Of a stretch of 64,000 nt of DNA, positions 42,054 through 55,000 are shown piece by piece. Source of the stretch: Tethya wilhelma (taxonomy: Eukaryota > Porifera > Demospongiae > Tethyida > Tethyidae). Made by a program: the position numbers and the translations under genes. The first letter of the stretch is position 1. The number at the start of each line of letters is the position of its first letter. Under the pieces are notes generated by a model. It saw only the letters and a list, made by a program, of their open reading frames with translations, was not told the origin of the DNA and ran no database searches. The DNA lies in the NCBI GenBank assembly GCA_964030475.1, contig CAXIPT010000001.1, positions 26,688,071 through 26,752,070 of the forward strand. The letters are read 5' to 3'.

Positions 42054-43481
42054 GGATCATGTAGGATATCCGACTCCCGCGCGTATTCAAAAGGGGGCAT
42101 GGTCACGAGTCACGTGGTGACACGCCTACCAATTATGGTTAATTAGTATAAATTATAATTAATTTTAAAATTGATTTAAACATTTTGGCGGTAAAACGCG
42201 GGAATGGCCAACTTGTCCATCCTGCAAATAGGTCCAGTTATCTTTGGATCCACTAGTGATCTGGTGAGCTATCTGCAACAAAAACACCTGTTAGCAGATA
42301 GCTATACTTGTAGAAGCTGCAGCACTCCGATGGATCTGAAGAAGAAGACAGATATATCAGATGGCCTGATATTTCGCTGCAGCTCTTGCAAGACAACCAA
42401 GTCACTGAGAGTAGGCAGCTTCTTCAGTAAGAGTAAGTTAACTCTGCAGAAGTGGATGATACTTTTGTATTGGTGGGTCTGGGATTACCCTGTCAGTAGT
42501 GCAGCAGAGGAAGCCGATGTAGGTAGGGATACTGCTATTGATTTTATCAGTGGCTAAGGGAAGTAGGCAGCACGAAACTATTAGGGATGAACATCCAGGT
42601 AGGTGGTCCAGGAAAGGTGGTGCAAATTGACGAGAGTCAGTTTACCCATAAACCTAAGGTTAGTTACAAGTTAACACTGATAATAATTATTTACATAATT
42701 GCAACAAATAAAATTAATACAGAGTCACAGAGGACGTCCACCTCGTACCGAAATCTGGGTGTTTGGATTGGTGGATACATCTGTGACTCCGGCCCAGGGC
42801 TACATGGAGATAGTCCAACGTAGGGATGCTGCAACACTGCTTCCTATCATTAGGCAACATGTTGCAAGTGGCTCAATCATGTGGTCAGATGAATGGGATG
42901 CCTATAATCAAGTATCGAGTCTCCCAAATGTGAGTAGCCATGGAGTGGTAAACCATTCCATACAATTTGTAACCGGAGTCCATACCCAGAATGTAGAGTC
43001 GTATTGGAATCGGGTCAAGATAAAGTTGAAACGAATGCGTGGTTGTCATGAGCATCAAGTCCCCAGTTACTTGGATGAGTTCATGTACAGGGAAAGGTTT
43101 GGTACCACTGCCACTCAACTCTTTAACAATATTATAAGTGACATTGCAACCCAATTTCCTGTGTAAAATAATATCAAAATTTTAATAATGTATTCTTAGT
43201 ACACTTTGAATTACTACTGCTGTTAGTTAGTAATGTAAAATTTGTTAGGCCCTAAATCTGTTGTTGTAATTTTGTTCTCACGTTTATCTTTATCTTGATC
43301 CTAGTCCTTGCTTGTCTTGCCATGTTGATATATTAAACTTGTTGCCAGGAAAACTTTTGTGAAAAACAAAATAACTTGAGTTGCCACCACGTGGACCTTT
43401 AATTGGTAGGCGTGTCACCACGTGACTCGTGACCACGCCCCTTTTTGAATACGCGCGGGAGTCGGATATCCTACATGATCC
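42054..43481 (+). mobile_element. Merlin-type DNA transposon with 81-bp terminal inverted repeats
   Basis: GGATCATGTAGGATATCCGA at the left (42054-42134) is matched by its near-perfect complement at 43401-43481. The 1428-bp element contains one transposase gene. No clear 8-9-bp target duplication was found (TTGCTGGTCTT left, AGCGACTGAAT right). Comparison with the region before NLR3 (57150-57240) suggests a small deletion at the site. It sits in the spacer between NLR1's stop exon and NLR2. Confidence 0.85.
42204..43166 (+). CDS. Merlin (ISXO2-like) transposase, one frame break and a 64-bp intron
   Basis: It starts MANLSILQIGPVIFGSTSDL. A zinc ribbon (CRSCSTPMDL... CSSCK) precedes a helical region. 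Then the ISXO2/IS1016-type catalytic core: first Asp in VVQIDESQF, second in MWSDEWDAY, and the third position in HTQNVESYWNRVKIKLK, ending PSYLDEFMYRERF. A base is missing near 42543, so the first ORF stops at 42557. A GT-AG intron (42659-42722) separates HKPK from SHRGRPPR in phase 0. Otherwise the gene is well kept. It cuts and pastes its own element via the 81-bp ends. Confidence 0.82.
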
Positions 43482-44192
43482 AGCGACTGAATGTCAATTT
43501 ATAAATATGTGTAGACTTTAACTGTGTGTTTGTGGTACAGCATAGGCTTGGAAGAATTGACTCTCATTCATAGCTGAATCAGCGTTTTCTGTGGGCTGAG
43601 TAAACAAATGGGGCGTATCTTTAAATCCTGGGGTAATAGCTGTGAGTGTCAACTCCCCCATTCTGAAGCTTAAGGTTAAGTGAACCTGAGCCGTGGAATC
43701 ATAGATACTATAATATAGTATCTATGGTGGAATGTATTTGTCAGGGGTCAACTGTCCACTCTTAGAACCTGTACAAACTGAACTCGATCCATGTCATCTA
43801 CATTATTATGATGTGGGAGTAGGCTATTGACTCACAAGTCACCCAACTATCATGTGCTCCACTTTATTGTTCTCAAGTGTATGCTGTCAGGCTTAAGAAT
43901 GCAATGCCAAACTAAGCTATGTGTGTATGTGGAAAACATAAAAGCCTCATATACATAAGAAGATATATGATATACACTATAATATTATGGAAGATACATG
44001 ACATTGTATGCCTGGGTAGTGGGTACTTTGCTTCACCACAATAATATACATGTGTAGAATTGAGTATTTGTTTGTTGTACATGTGCTTTTTATTTCCTAT
44101 TGATACAATATTAGGTGATCTTGTTTGAGTCAAACTATAAGTGCTCTTACAAATTGTAAACTTTGAGCCTGACCGTTCAATCATGAGATGAG
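43482..44192 (+). promoter_or_regulatory. NLR2 upstream region
   Basis: Parts of it (TGTTTGTGGTACAG; GAATCAGCGTTTTCTGTG) recur upstream of NLR3 at about 57260-57330 (TGTTTGTGGCACAG; GAATCAGCGTTCTCTGTG). This suggests a shared, duplicated promoter segment. A small palindrome ATAGATACTATAATATAGTATCTAT lies at 43700-43724. No TATA box assigned. Confidence 0.45.
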
Positions 44193-44329
44193 ATGGCAGA
44201 CAATTCTGAAGATCAAGTAATCAGAAAACGTAAGCATTATGCATGTGTGCTGATATTTAATGGGCTTGTGAAGATTGTAATCTTCTTCCCTAAAAAAATA
44301 AAATTTTGTGACCATGACTAGATATATTA

Positions 44330-45143
44330 CAGTCGAACCTCCGAATAAAGGCCACTTTGGGAGCAAGGCTTTTGGCCTTTATTCGGAGGTTGGCCTCTGG
44401 TGGGAGGTTTGTCGTTATACACATAGGAATTGTGTCAAAGTTGATTTTTGGTATGTACATGCATCACAAGAACAAGGAATGACTAAGAAAATGATCCAGA
44501 GTGATGTACTTAGAAAGCATCACTCTCTGTACTGAATTGCTGAACCATCATGACGTACGCTATAGACAATAGCTGCTTTTTTTTTTAAGAAGTAATTCTT
44601 GGGTATATACCCTTTCCTAACTTATACTAACTCATTGATGTGCTTTATTAGCTCCTTTTAATAAAGTGTCATGTCAGCCTGGCTTGAGTAAGGCCAGCAT
44701 TGTGACTTGAAACTTCCAGGCGTGATTCAGTGGTCCAAAGGTGAGCTGAAAAGGTGGCAGTACACTGGAAACACCTTGGGTGTACTCTCTCCACAGCCAT
44801 AAACCCTTAGTATAGACAAGTTGCATGCAGCAACTAGTAGCCTAACTCAAAACCAAAGACTGATCAGAGTGCAGAGGTTTAATTTTACTTTTCTATTTAT
44901 ACGATACGATAGAAAATTTAAATAGGTGTGGTTTCCTGCTTGGCCGTTTTGAGAGACAGTTTTGCTTGTGAATCGATCAATTGGGAGCATGCAGTTTGGC
45001 CGCTAGTCAGAATCAAGAAGTGGCCACTCGTGGGAGGTTGCTTAAGTACTAGATATATGGTATTTTCAATCAGTGCCACAACCTGTGGCCGTTAGATGGA
45101 GGTTGGCCGCTTGTGAGAGGGGCCGTTATGAGAGGTTCCACTG
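44330..45143. repeat. Tigger-like non-autonomous element in NLR2 intron 1
   Basis: CAGTCGAACCTCCGAATAAA at the left and GAGGTTCCACTG at the right, with TA on both sides (44328-44329, 45144-45145). CAGTxxAACCTC ends are typical of pogo/Tigger elements. The interior carries repeated GGCCTTTATTCGGAGG-like segments and no transposase. Confidence 0.8.
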
Positions 45144-45462
45144 TATACTGTATACTTTGGCATATTTTTGTAATGAAAATATTGAATTGTGAGGATTCTA
45201 AATCTTCACTTCCCCATTAGCCATTATACTGTATAGTTTGGCATAATTATTTTCACAGGTGAAAACGTTCAATTTTGGTGTGTTCAGTATAATAATATTA
45301 TTTGTACTTATGGTAACAATACAAGTTAATGGTCATCAAAAAATTTAAGTTTTCCCATAGTGACACATATAAAAAATTCCCAACACAAATATTATTCAAA
45401 CTACAAAACCTATTGATAAGACTTGTATAGCTCATCGTTTTATACATATGTCATTATTGCAG

Positions 45463-45729
45463 CCTTGAACCTTTCCACTCTTACCAATGAACTACGAACT
45501 ATTGCTGATCGCTGGCATGATTTGGGAGTGCAGCTGGGTATTGACAGAAACACCCTCAGGCTAATTGAATCAGAACACAGAAATGATGGTATTCAGCGAC
45601 GGTTCTCTGAAATAATAAAGTTTTGGCTAGATCGCTGTCCTGACAAATCCTGGGGAAAGATAGCAGATGCATTGGAAAAAATTGACCAACCTCAACTAGC
45701 AGCACTAGTTGCTCAGTACACCCATCATG
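45463..45729 (+). CDS. NLR2 Death-domain exon
   Basis: 267 bp, phase 1 at both ends. It encodes PLNLSTLTNELRTIADRW, then LGVQLGIDRNTLRLIE, FWLDRCPDKSWGKIADALE and ...AQYTHH. The W/GV.LGI pattern and the SWGKIADAL helix are Death-fold hallmarks. It is about 65% like the NLR1 exon at 14652 by eye. Confidence 0.85.
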
Positions 45730-45802
45730 GTGAGAAGCATTCATTACCAGGTTACAATGGCTAGAACCATGTTGATATGTGGATATGTTATTTCTTTATC
45801 AG

Positions 45803-47889
45803 GAGCAGAGGACACAACACTAAGCCATGGCTGTGAGCTCCTACCCTATTCTTACCAGCCTCCTGTTCACCAGCCTCACTACCAGATACCCCCAGCACAC
45901 CATTCTCTTCCATATCTTCCACCACCTGCTACTGGTCCACTGTTTAGACAGCCACCACTATTACAATCTGCGGTGAGTGTCTATCATGTAATGATGGTGT
46001 ACCGTATCTTAATCTTTAGTTTTTACTTTTGTTGACCTTTACCAATTTTTATATTTGGCCAGCAATCACCATTACAGTTTATGGTGCGTGTCTATAATGA
46101 TGGTGTACTGTTTCTTAGTTTTTCCTTTTATTGATCGTTACCAGTTTATATATGTAAACAACTGTGTTCCGACACAATGCCCTGTGTATCTTCTCTCTAG
46201 GGTGTTCTGCCAGCCTCATTCAACCCTCAGTTTGGTGCCTCCTCTCATCTCCCCCTCAGTCTACCAGTCTACTCCACCAGGCCCTCATGGCCTTGGATGA
46301 CTCCTAATATGGGGAACTACATAACACAGTGTACATCCAATCAGGTACTGATTTTATCCATGTGTTTATGACTGGTAAATGTCTACTGCATAGCTATAGA
46401 ATAGTTACTGTTATGTCTTCATTGTTGCTATCCTTTCCTTGTGTACCACCATGTAGGTTGGCCCCTCTGCTCTCATTCCATACCATCATCTTACTCATCC
46501 ACAGCTGTCACTGCTCCACCAATCATCATCAGCCCCTGCTCGTCATCACAGCCAATCTCCGACTCCACCAAGAGACCACACTGTGTCTCAGCACCCACTG
46601 ACCACCACTAGTGGTAGAGGTAAGAACTGTATTTATTGCACATAGCATTTGCCTGTGTGTGTGGTCACTATGTAAGTGGTGATTCTCCAATATAATGCCC
46701 ACCAACTTTTCCCAGTGAATAATCATACGTACAGTAGTACGTATAGTAGGAATGGGCCGAATGTCCCATAGACACAATACAAAATATTTATGATCATAAA
46801 AATCTATCAAAACAAAATTAAGCCTTCAAACTTGCTCAGAGGCTCTAACTGACAGATTACCAATCGCATGCAAGGCCTAAAACTCACAGAAACTTTCCTC
46901 AGCACTCGTAGAGAAAGCTAGTGGGAAGCCACAACAGTGCAATTTTTGTTCTCCTAACGTACGTACTTACGTACTTACGTACTTTCTAACTGACTTACTT
47001 GAAAAGCATTTCCAGAGAACCAGAAAGTGTTGAGCCAACTTTGATAGCACAAAGTAACTCCTTTTCATAGGTAGTACATTCCTTGATACTCGTTTACATC
47101 ACAAATAAGCCTAAACAAAAACTAGAAAGCTTTGAAACTGAGAGTATAAATTCATGTACTTCAATGCAGCCATCTTTGTAGATAGAGGTCAAAGGTCATT
47201 ATCCACGTGGCATTATTATGCGCATGCGCACTAGCCTCCAGTATAATGAAGTGCATGTAGCTGCCCCTCAAGTTTTTTGCAGGGACTAACCAGTCTCTGA
47301 TAGTGTTTCCACACTCATGAAAAAAGTGAATGAACAAGTAGTAAAAATTTCAAAAAAATAAGTAGTGTAGGAATGGGCAGTGCGGTAAAAAGTATTGGAA
47401 CAAGGCATGGTCTCAGTTTCGGCACATGACTACTTCATTTTTATGCCCAACTCTTTGCCAGCAGTCCAATTTATATCTGTCTGTTATGGTTTACTTCATT
47501 TCTTAGCCAAGTGATTATAGTAGAAATTTGAACCAATGCATGCAATTATAATTACTTAATAAGCTACTGTAACAGTATACTATATATCAGTGTACAAATT
47601 ATTGCAACTGGACACAAAAAATCTATACGAGGGATCAAGAATAAAAATGAAGTAGTCATGTGCCGAAACTGAGACCATGCCTTGTTCCAATACTTTTTAC
47701 CGCACTGCCCATTCCTACACTACTTATTTTTTTGAAATTTTTACTACTTGTTGAAATAAAAGTGGCCATGCCCATGGCCATGGCATGTATACATGTATTT
47801 GTGTAGGTATCACTGATACTACTAGTGAGTCTGGGTCATGTGACAGTGATGTCATGCCACCACCTCCAAGGTCCCTCGACTACAAGAAG
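45803..47889 (+). CDS. NLR2 proline-rich linker exons
   Basis: Four exons (170, 144, 163 and 83 bp). The first three are Pro/Gln/His-rich and low-complexity (SYQPPVHQPHYQIPPAHHS; HHLTHPQLSLLHQSSSAP). The fourth reads GITDTTSESGSCDSDVMPPP before the one-base deletion. The intron at 46345-46456 contains one copy of ACTGCATAGC, the empty site of the Gypsy-A insertion seen in NLR1. A small duplicate of the end of the first linker exon lies at 46060-46084. Confidence 0.7.
46735..47060. repeat. Dispersed repeat, relative of 39500-39745
   Basis: ATTAAGCCTTCA, CAGAAACTTTC and GGGCCGAATGTCCCATAGAC match the reverse complement of the other copy. Ends are not defined. It includes the short repeat ACGTACTTACGTACTTACGT at about 46966. 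Confidence 0.5.
47333..47752. repeat. Foldback element with ~111-bp arms
   Basis: AACAAGTAGTAAAAATTTCA through TACTTCATTTTTAT (47333-47443) is repeated in reverse complement at 47641-47752, almost perfectly, around a 197-bp A+T-rich centre. A single arm occurs at 51548-51657, ending in the assembly gap. Confidence 0.88.
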
Positions 47890-48266
47890 GTATATGAACA
47901 GGCTGTATAGTTATGATGCACCTTTACCACATTGGACACCCTTGATTTACAGTGGGTGCCACACCCCTTGACCTTTACACACATTATTAGGAAGCCACTC
48001 CTCTGAGCCATCAGTGAGGAGTGGTGTGCACATAGCATAATATTATTACTAGTCAGATGGAAACATCGTTGGGCAAGCCTGAGCGAAGGATCTTCATTCA
48101 CAGGACTATGCCAAATAAGAGCATGATTATTTCTACTCTTGTTATAGGCAAAATTGAAAAGATTCTAGCATATAATATTCATGATAAGTAGATCTACAAC
48201 TCAGTCAAGGCCACAAGCAGGCTGGCTGCCCATTCGCCTGGGAAGGAGTGAAGAAACAAGCTAGGC

Positions 48267-48452
48267 TTAGCTGACTGTGAGTGGCATTACTGTCAGGCTG
48301 TGAGTGCCAGTACTGCCAGGCTGAGCTGAGTTTGAGTGGACTGTCAGGCTGAGCTGACTGTGAGTGGCAGTACTGTCATCCTGAGCTGACTGTGAGTGGC
48401 AGTACTGTCATGCTGAGCTGACTGTGAGTGGCAGACTGCCAGTACTGTTAGA
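48267..48452. repeat. ~33-bp minisatellite, 5-6 units
   Basis: Units of GCTGAGCTGACTGTGAGTGG plus CAGTACTGTCAT, with shorter and mutated units at the left. It lies in the intron where a NACHT exon would be expected in NLR2. Confidence 0.8.
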
Positions 48453-49005
48453 CTAAAGCAGCAACTAACTTGAAGCATATCAGTGCTTGAAGGACTTGTT
48501 CAGAGTCGATCTGTGTTCACGTCCAGCTCTTTCAAGGTTCTTCAATTTTGCGTGCGCGCGTGTAAATAGAAATACCGTAAATAAATGTGAGGCTAGGTTG
48601 TTTAATTTTTTTTAATTTTTCACATAATTTGAGCATCATTTCTATTTCCAGTTTGGTCAACGCCATTATAGTTGCCTCAATGTTTCACCATTCCAATGGG
48701 GCTCGCTCAGGCTCGCCCCAATCATAAGGAAGTAAATGACATAAGAAATAATATGTGTTTGTAAATACATATACTGTATCTTCTAAGCCATCATCTTGTG
48801 AATTGTCAGCTGATATATAAAAAATGAACCAAAAATCACAAAGTGTAATGAGCATGCAGGCCAACTGCGTATAGTTAGTTATCTCTCTCACCTTCAACAA
48901 TCGTGCAATATACTAACATCCTTGAGTTGTCTACTCATTTCTTAATACGATACATGTGATCTACAATGACTATATCATTATATCATTTGTTTGTTTCCTC
49001 TACAG

Positions 49006-52000
49006 TTTGGGTAAGAACTCTATCAGTGATGTGAGTGTGGAACACTTGTCTAAGCTAATCACAACAGCTCCCAAACTGAATCATCTTAGGTAAGTTTGTT
49101 TAATAAGATGGTGCCACTTGTACCTGTCCACTCATTTGTGTTCAGTGACATCATTCTAATAAAAGCACAGTCGCTATAGTAGTGTAATACTCTTGATTAG
49201 TAGCCTCGTACCCAGGCTCTCCCCTTTGACCTTTCACTCACAGAATTCAGAAAGGAAGGGGAGTGTGATGGACTTGAACTATTGCTTTATTTGGTAGTTA
49301 TTTCTTTGTTTGTGTGTAGTTCTAATAGCTTGTACTTTGATCCTATTTTGTGTTTAGGCTCTTTAGTATCAATTGTCATTTATTAGCATATGGTGTGTTA
49401 ATAGGTTTTAGTCCTCATCAAGCTGACGAAGCTGACAGAGAACGATGACATCGAGGCTTATCTTACAACGTTCGAGCGGCTGATGACATCATATGACATC
49501 AAGAAGACCATGTGGGCACATAAACTGGCCCCTCAGCTCATCGGAAAAGCTCAGCAAGCGTATCCTGCATTAGGCATCGACGAGGCGGCAGATTACGACA
49601 AGCTGAAGAAGGCTATCCTAGTACGGTATGATATTAACAGCGAAAGCTACAGAAGGCGTTTCCGGACAGCTTCCAGGAAGGAAGGGGAGACAAATCGAGA
49701 GTTACGAGTNGTTCTACCTGTAGAGTCACGTGCGTGACGTAGGATCCCAGGCTCTATCTTTCTTTACTGTTAGTGTAAGGTCAAAGGAGAGAGCCTGGGT
49801 ACAAGGCTACTCGATTAGCATGTGTGTACTTTTAGTTAATGTGATGGAGAGTTTGAACTATCAAAGAATCAACTGTCAACTTACACTCTATACAGTGTAT
49901 TCCTTTTATTTCATTCTTTCGTGTGTGTGGTGTGGGTGGGTGTCTAGGTAAGGGTGGGGTGGGGGTGGAGGGAGAATTTATATGAAACCCAGCTAAAGAA
50001 ATCAGAGCTGGGAATAAGGCTATAGAGATGCATACTGTATCCACAATTATGTATTATGTCACATAATGAATACTCTGTTCAACTCAAAGAATCAACTGTC
50101 AACTTACACTCTGTACTCTTTATATTTCATGCACAGCCTAGGCAGCAACAATATTGGTGATGATGGTGCTCAATCCCTAGCAGCAGGTCTTTCTCATTGT
50201 ACCAACCTACAGTCACTGTAATAAGTTACTATGAAAGAGACTGTTTTAACTGTGATTCACTGATGCATGACTAATCCGTTACAATGGTTATTCTAATTAA
50301 TGCAGGCAACTTAGGTAAGACTTTGGCATAAAATTTTTTAAGTTGCTGCATGTCATTTTAGATACCATCAGAATCTAATTAAAGCACCCTAGTGTCAAGT
50401 TGCCCTCAGTATGTGTAGACATTTCAGCTAGGAGGAGTAAACTGACATTGACACCATAATACACTTCTGCTATAAGCCTGGCCATGAGGTGGTACTTGCA
50501 CAGTCGGCACAGTCTGGAGTAACTGTAATTGATTCTCTAGTAGTTGTATTTGATCTTTTGATAGACGATTTTGTTTACTCTTTCTTATTAATACATAGCC
50601 TACAGAACAACAATATTTGTAAACAAAATAATAATGCTCTTGTAGAGAAAACTAGGTCCACAATGTATGTTACACATGCACTGTTATTGACTTACGTTCT
50701 ACTTTCTCTCGTTTCTCTCAATTACATACAGCCTAATGGGCAACAACATTGGTGATGATGGTGCTCAAACCCTAGCAAAATGTCTTTCTCACTGTACCAA
50801 CCTACAGCTACTGAAGTAAGTTAACAGGCTGTATCGTCACCTTTAGCACATCGGACATCCTTGATTTACAGTGGGTGCCACACCCCTTGACCTTTACACA
50901 CATCATTAGGAAGCCACTCCTCTGAGCCATCAGTGAGGAGTGGTGTGCACATAGCATAATATTATTACTAGAAGAATGGTTAGTTCCCCATGTAAGCAGT
51001 CATGAAATGTGATGAGTCAGCATTATTTAAATGTGTAATAAATACGTATTGCTTCTAATTAATTATAATTTTGTCAGAATGCCAATGATATAGATCTGGC
51101 TATCATGCAGTGTGAGTACAAAAGTGACAGTGTTCAAATGACTGTGGTGTGAATGTCAGAAGTTAGCTTGCACAAAGGATTGCAAATGAGATGTAAAGTC
51201 TAGAGTTATTTTCGAACTTGATATCTCTTACCCTCTGACACTATATGTTGAACAAGCCTGTCAATACCCTTTTCCTCCCTATTGGGCTCTACTTTATACG
51301 CCTAACTCTCATAATACTATGTGTTTGTAAATACACATAACTGTATCCTCTAAGCCATCATCTTGTAAATTGTCAGCTGATATAAAAAATGAACCAAAAG
51401 TCACAAAGTGTAATGGGCATGCGAACTATATTTATAGTTAACTAGTTATCTCTCTCACCTTCGACAATCGTGTCCAATATACTAACATCCATGAGTTGCC
51501 TACTCATTTCTTAATACGATACATGTGATCTACAATGACTATATAATTACAAGTAGTAAAAATTTCAAAAAATAAGCAGTGTAGGAATGGGCAGTGCTGT
51601 AAAAAGTATTGGAACAAGGAATGGTCTCAATTTCGGCACATGACTACTTCATTTTCANNNNNNNNNNNNNNNNNNNNNNNNNNNNNNNNNNNNNNNNNNN
51701 NNNNNNNNNNNNNNNNNNNNNNNNNNNNNNNNNNNNNNNNNNNNNNNNNNNNNNATAGCATAATATTATTATCATAGGGAAGTAAATGACATAAGAAATA
51801 ATATGTGTTTGTAAATACACATAACTGTATCCTCTAAGCCATCATCTTGTGAATTGTCAGCTGATATAAAAAATGAACCAAAAGTCACAAAGTGTAATGG
51901 GCAGGCCAACTGCGTATAGTTAGTTATCTCTCTCACCTTCAACAATCGTGCAATATACTAACATCCATGAGTTGCCTACTCATTTCTTAATACCACTCAT

Positions 52001-55000
52001 TTTAGTTCAGTGCCATCATCCTAATAAAAGCACAGTCACTATAGTAGTGTAATACTCTTGATTAGTAGCCTCGTACCCAGGCTCTCCCCTTTGACCTTTA
52101 ATCACAGAATTCGGAAATTAAGGAAGGGGAGAGCCTGGGATCTCACGTCACACACATGAACCCCAAATAAGGTGAGTGTGGGCAAAATTAACCACAATCC
52201 ATGAAGTTCAATCGACTAGTTATGCAAACGAAGATGCAAGTACAACCTGTCATGTAATTTACTTGAAAAACATGTCTTGCTGTTATGTATGGTGACTTTT
52301 TTAGTCCAAAGATTTGGTGTTTTGTTTCAGTATTGCTAAAATTCTGAGTAGAACTGAACTATAAATATGGCAACCTTAGACGGAAATTGTGTGGGCAGTC
52401 TGATTGCCTAGACATGATATGCCTACGCTCAAATACCTGTGTTCTACTAGTGTTCTACCTGTAGAGTCACGTGCGCGACGTAGGATCCCAGGCTCTATCT
52501 CTCCTTACTGTTAGTGTAAGGTCAAAGGAGAGGGCCTGGGTACAAGGCTACTCAATTAGCATGTGTGTACTTTTCAGTTAATGTGATGGAGAGTTTGAAC
52601 TCTCAAAGAATCAACTGTCAACTTACACTCTATATACAGTGTACTCCTTCTATTTCATTCTTTTGTGTGTGTGGTATGGGTGTGGGTGTGAGTGGGTGTC
52701 TACGTAGGGGTGGGGTGGGGGTGGAGGGAGAATCTATATGAAACCCAGATAATTAAAGAAATTAGAGCTGGGAATAAGGCTATAGAGATGCGTACTATAT
52801 CCACCGGCAATTATGTATTTTGTCACACAATGAATACTCTGTTCAACTCAACTGTCAACTTACAATTTATACCTTTTTCTATTTTATACACAGCCTAGCC
52901 AGCAACAATATTGGTGATGATGGCGCTCAATCCCTAGCAGCAGGTCTTTCTCATTGTACCAACCTACAGAAACTGGAGTAAGTTACTATGAAAGAGACTG
53001 TTTTAACTGTGATTCACTGATGCATGACTAATCCGTTACAATGGTTATTCTAATTAATGCAGGCAACTTAGGTAAGACTTTTGCATAAAATTTTTTAAGT
53101 TGCTGCATGTCATTTTAGATACCATCAGAATCTAATTAAAGCACCCTAATGTCAGTATATGTATAGACTATTTCAGTCACCATGATTATAATTATTAGCT
53201 AGGAGGAGTAAACTGACATTGACATCATAATACACTTCTGCTATAAGCCTGGCCATGAGGTGGTACTTGCAGTCTGGAGTAACTGTAATTGATTCTCTAG
53301 TAGTTGTATTTGATCTTTTGATAGACGATTTTGTTTACTCTTTCTTATTAATACATAGCCTACAGAACAACAATATTTGTAAACAAAATAATAATGCTCT
53401 TGTAGAGAAAACTAGGTCCACCTTGCAATGTATGTTACACATGCACTGTTAAGTATTGACTTACGTTCTACTTTCTCTCGTTTCTCTCAATTACATACAG
53501 CCTAATGGGCAACAACATTGGTGATGATGGTGCTCAATCCCTAGCAAAATGTCTTTCTCACTGTACCAACCTACAGCTACTGAAGTAAGTTAACAGGCTG
53601 TATCGTCACCTTTAGCACATCGGACATCCTTGATTTACAGTGGGTGCCGCACCCCTTGACCTTTACACACATCATTAGGAAGCCACTCCTCTGAGCCATC
53701 AGTGAGGAGTGGTGTGCACATAGCATAATATTATTACTAGAAGAATGCAAGGCATTGTAGGGCAAGCCTGAGCGAGCGCAACATTTTGCAAGAGTTGTAC
53801 AGCGAGTGTATGGAGAATATAATTTTGTCAGAATGCCAATGGTATATATAGATCTGGCTATCATGCAGTGTGAGTACAAAAGTGACAGTATTCAAATGAC
53901 TGTAGTATGAATGTCAGAAGTTAGCTTGCACAAAGGATTGAAATGAGATGTTGAGTCTAGAGTTATTTTCGAACTTGGTATCTATTGCCCTCTGACACTG
54001 TATGTTGAGCAAGCCTGGCAATACCCTTTTTCTCCTTGTTTCCGCTGCCTATTTTTCTGTTGGGCGCTGCTTTCTATGCCTAGCTCTCATAAGATATGCT
54101 TAGCATCTATCTTGTTTTAGCTGTCTTAAGTCTCACAACCTCTAGCTATCAGCTGAATCATTTCTCATGTATTTTGCTCTAGCTGCACCTCATTCTGATT
54201 TCTAAACTGTCTCGAAAACACGTACACACTCTAAACTTATGCACATGCGTGAGTAGTAATGCATCGTATATTGTATGGGTCGATCATTATGTTAGCTAGA
54301 ATTAGCTTACGTGAACACACAAAGTCCAACAATGACATACAGACAGACAGACAGACAGACGCTCCCAACGTACTATACTCATGCACTATCTGGGGCTTGC
54401 TCAGGCTCACCCCAATCACAGTGGAAGGAAATGACATGAGAAATATGTGTTTGTAAATACACATAACTGTATTCTCTAAGCCATCATCTTGTGAATTGTC
54501 AGCTGATATAAAAAATGAACCAAAAGTCACAGTCACAAAGTATAATGGGCAGGCCACCTACATAATATAGTTAGTTATCTCTCTCACCTTCAACAATCGT
54601 GCAATATACTAACATCCATGAGTTGCCTACTCATTTTTTAATACGATACTGTGATCAACAATGACTATACCATTATATCATTTGTTTGTTTTCTCTACAG
54701 TTTGGGTAATAACTCTATCAGTGATGTGAGTGTGGAACACTTGTCTAAACTAATCACAACAGCTCCCGAACTAAATCATTTTAGGTAAGTTTGTTTAATA
54801 AGATGGTACCACTTGTACCTGTCCACTCATTTGTGTTCAGTGCCATCATTCTAATAAAAGCACAGTCACTATAGTAGTGTAATACTCTTGATTAGTAGCC
54901 TCGTACCCAGGCTCTCCGCTTTGACCTTTCACTCACAGAATTAGGAAAGGAAGGGGAGAGCCTGGGATCTCACGTCACGCACGTGAACCCCAAATAAACT

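Noticed and set aside
48267..48452. CRISPR-like spacing of repeats
   Set aside because: Units are contiguous, variable and without spacers; it is a minisatellite.
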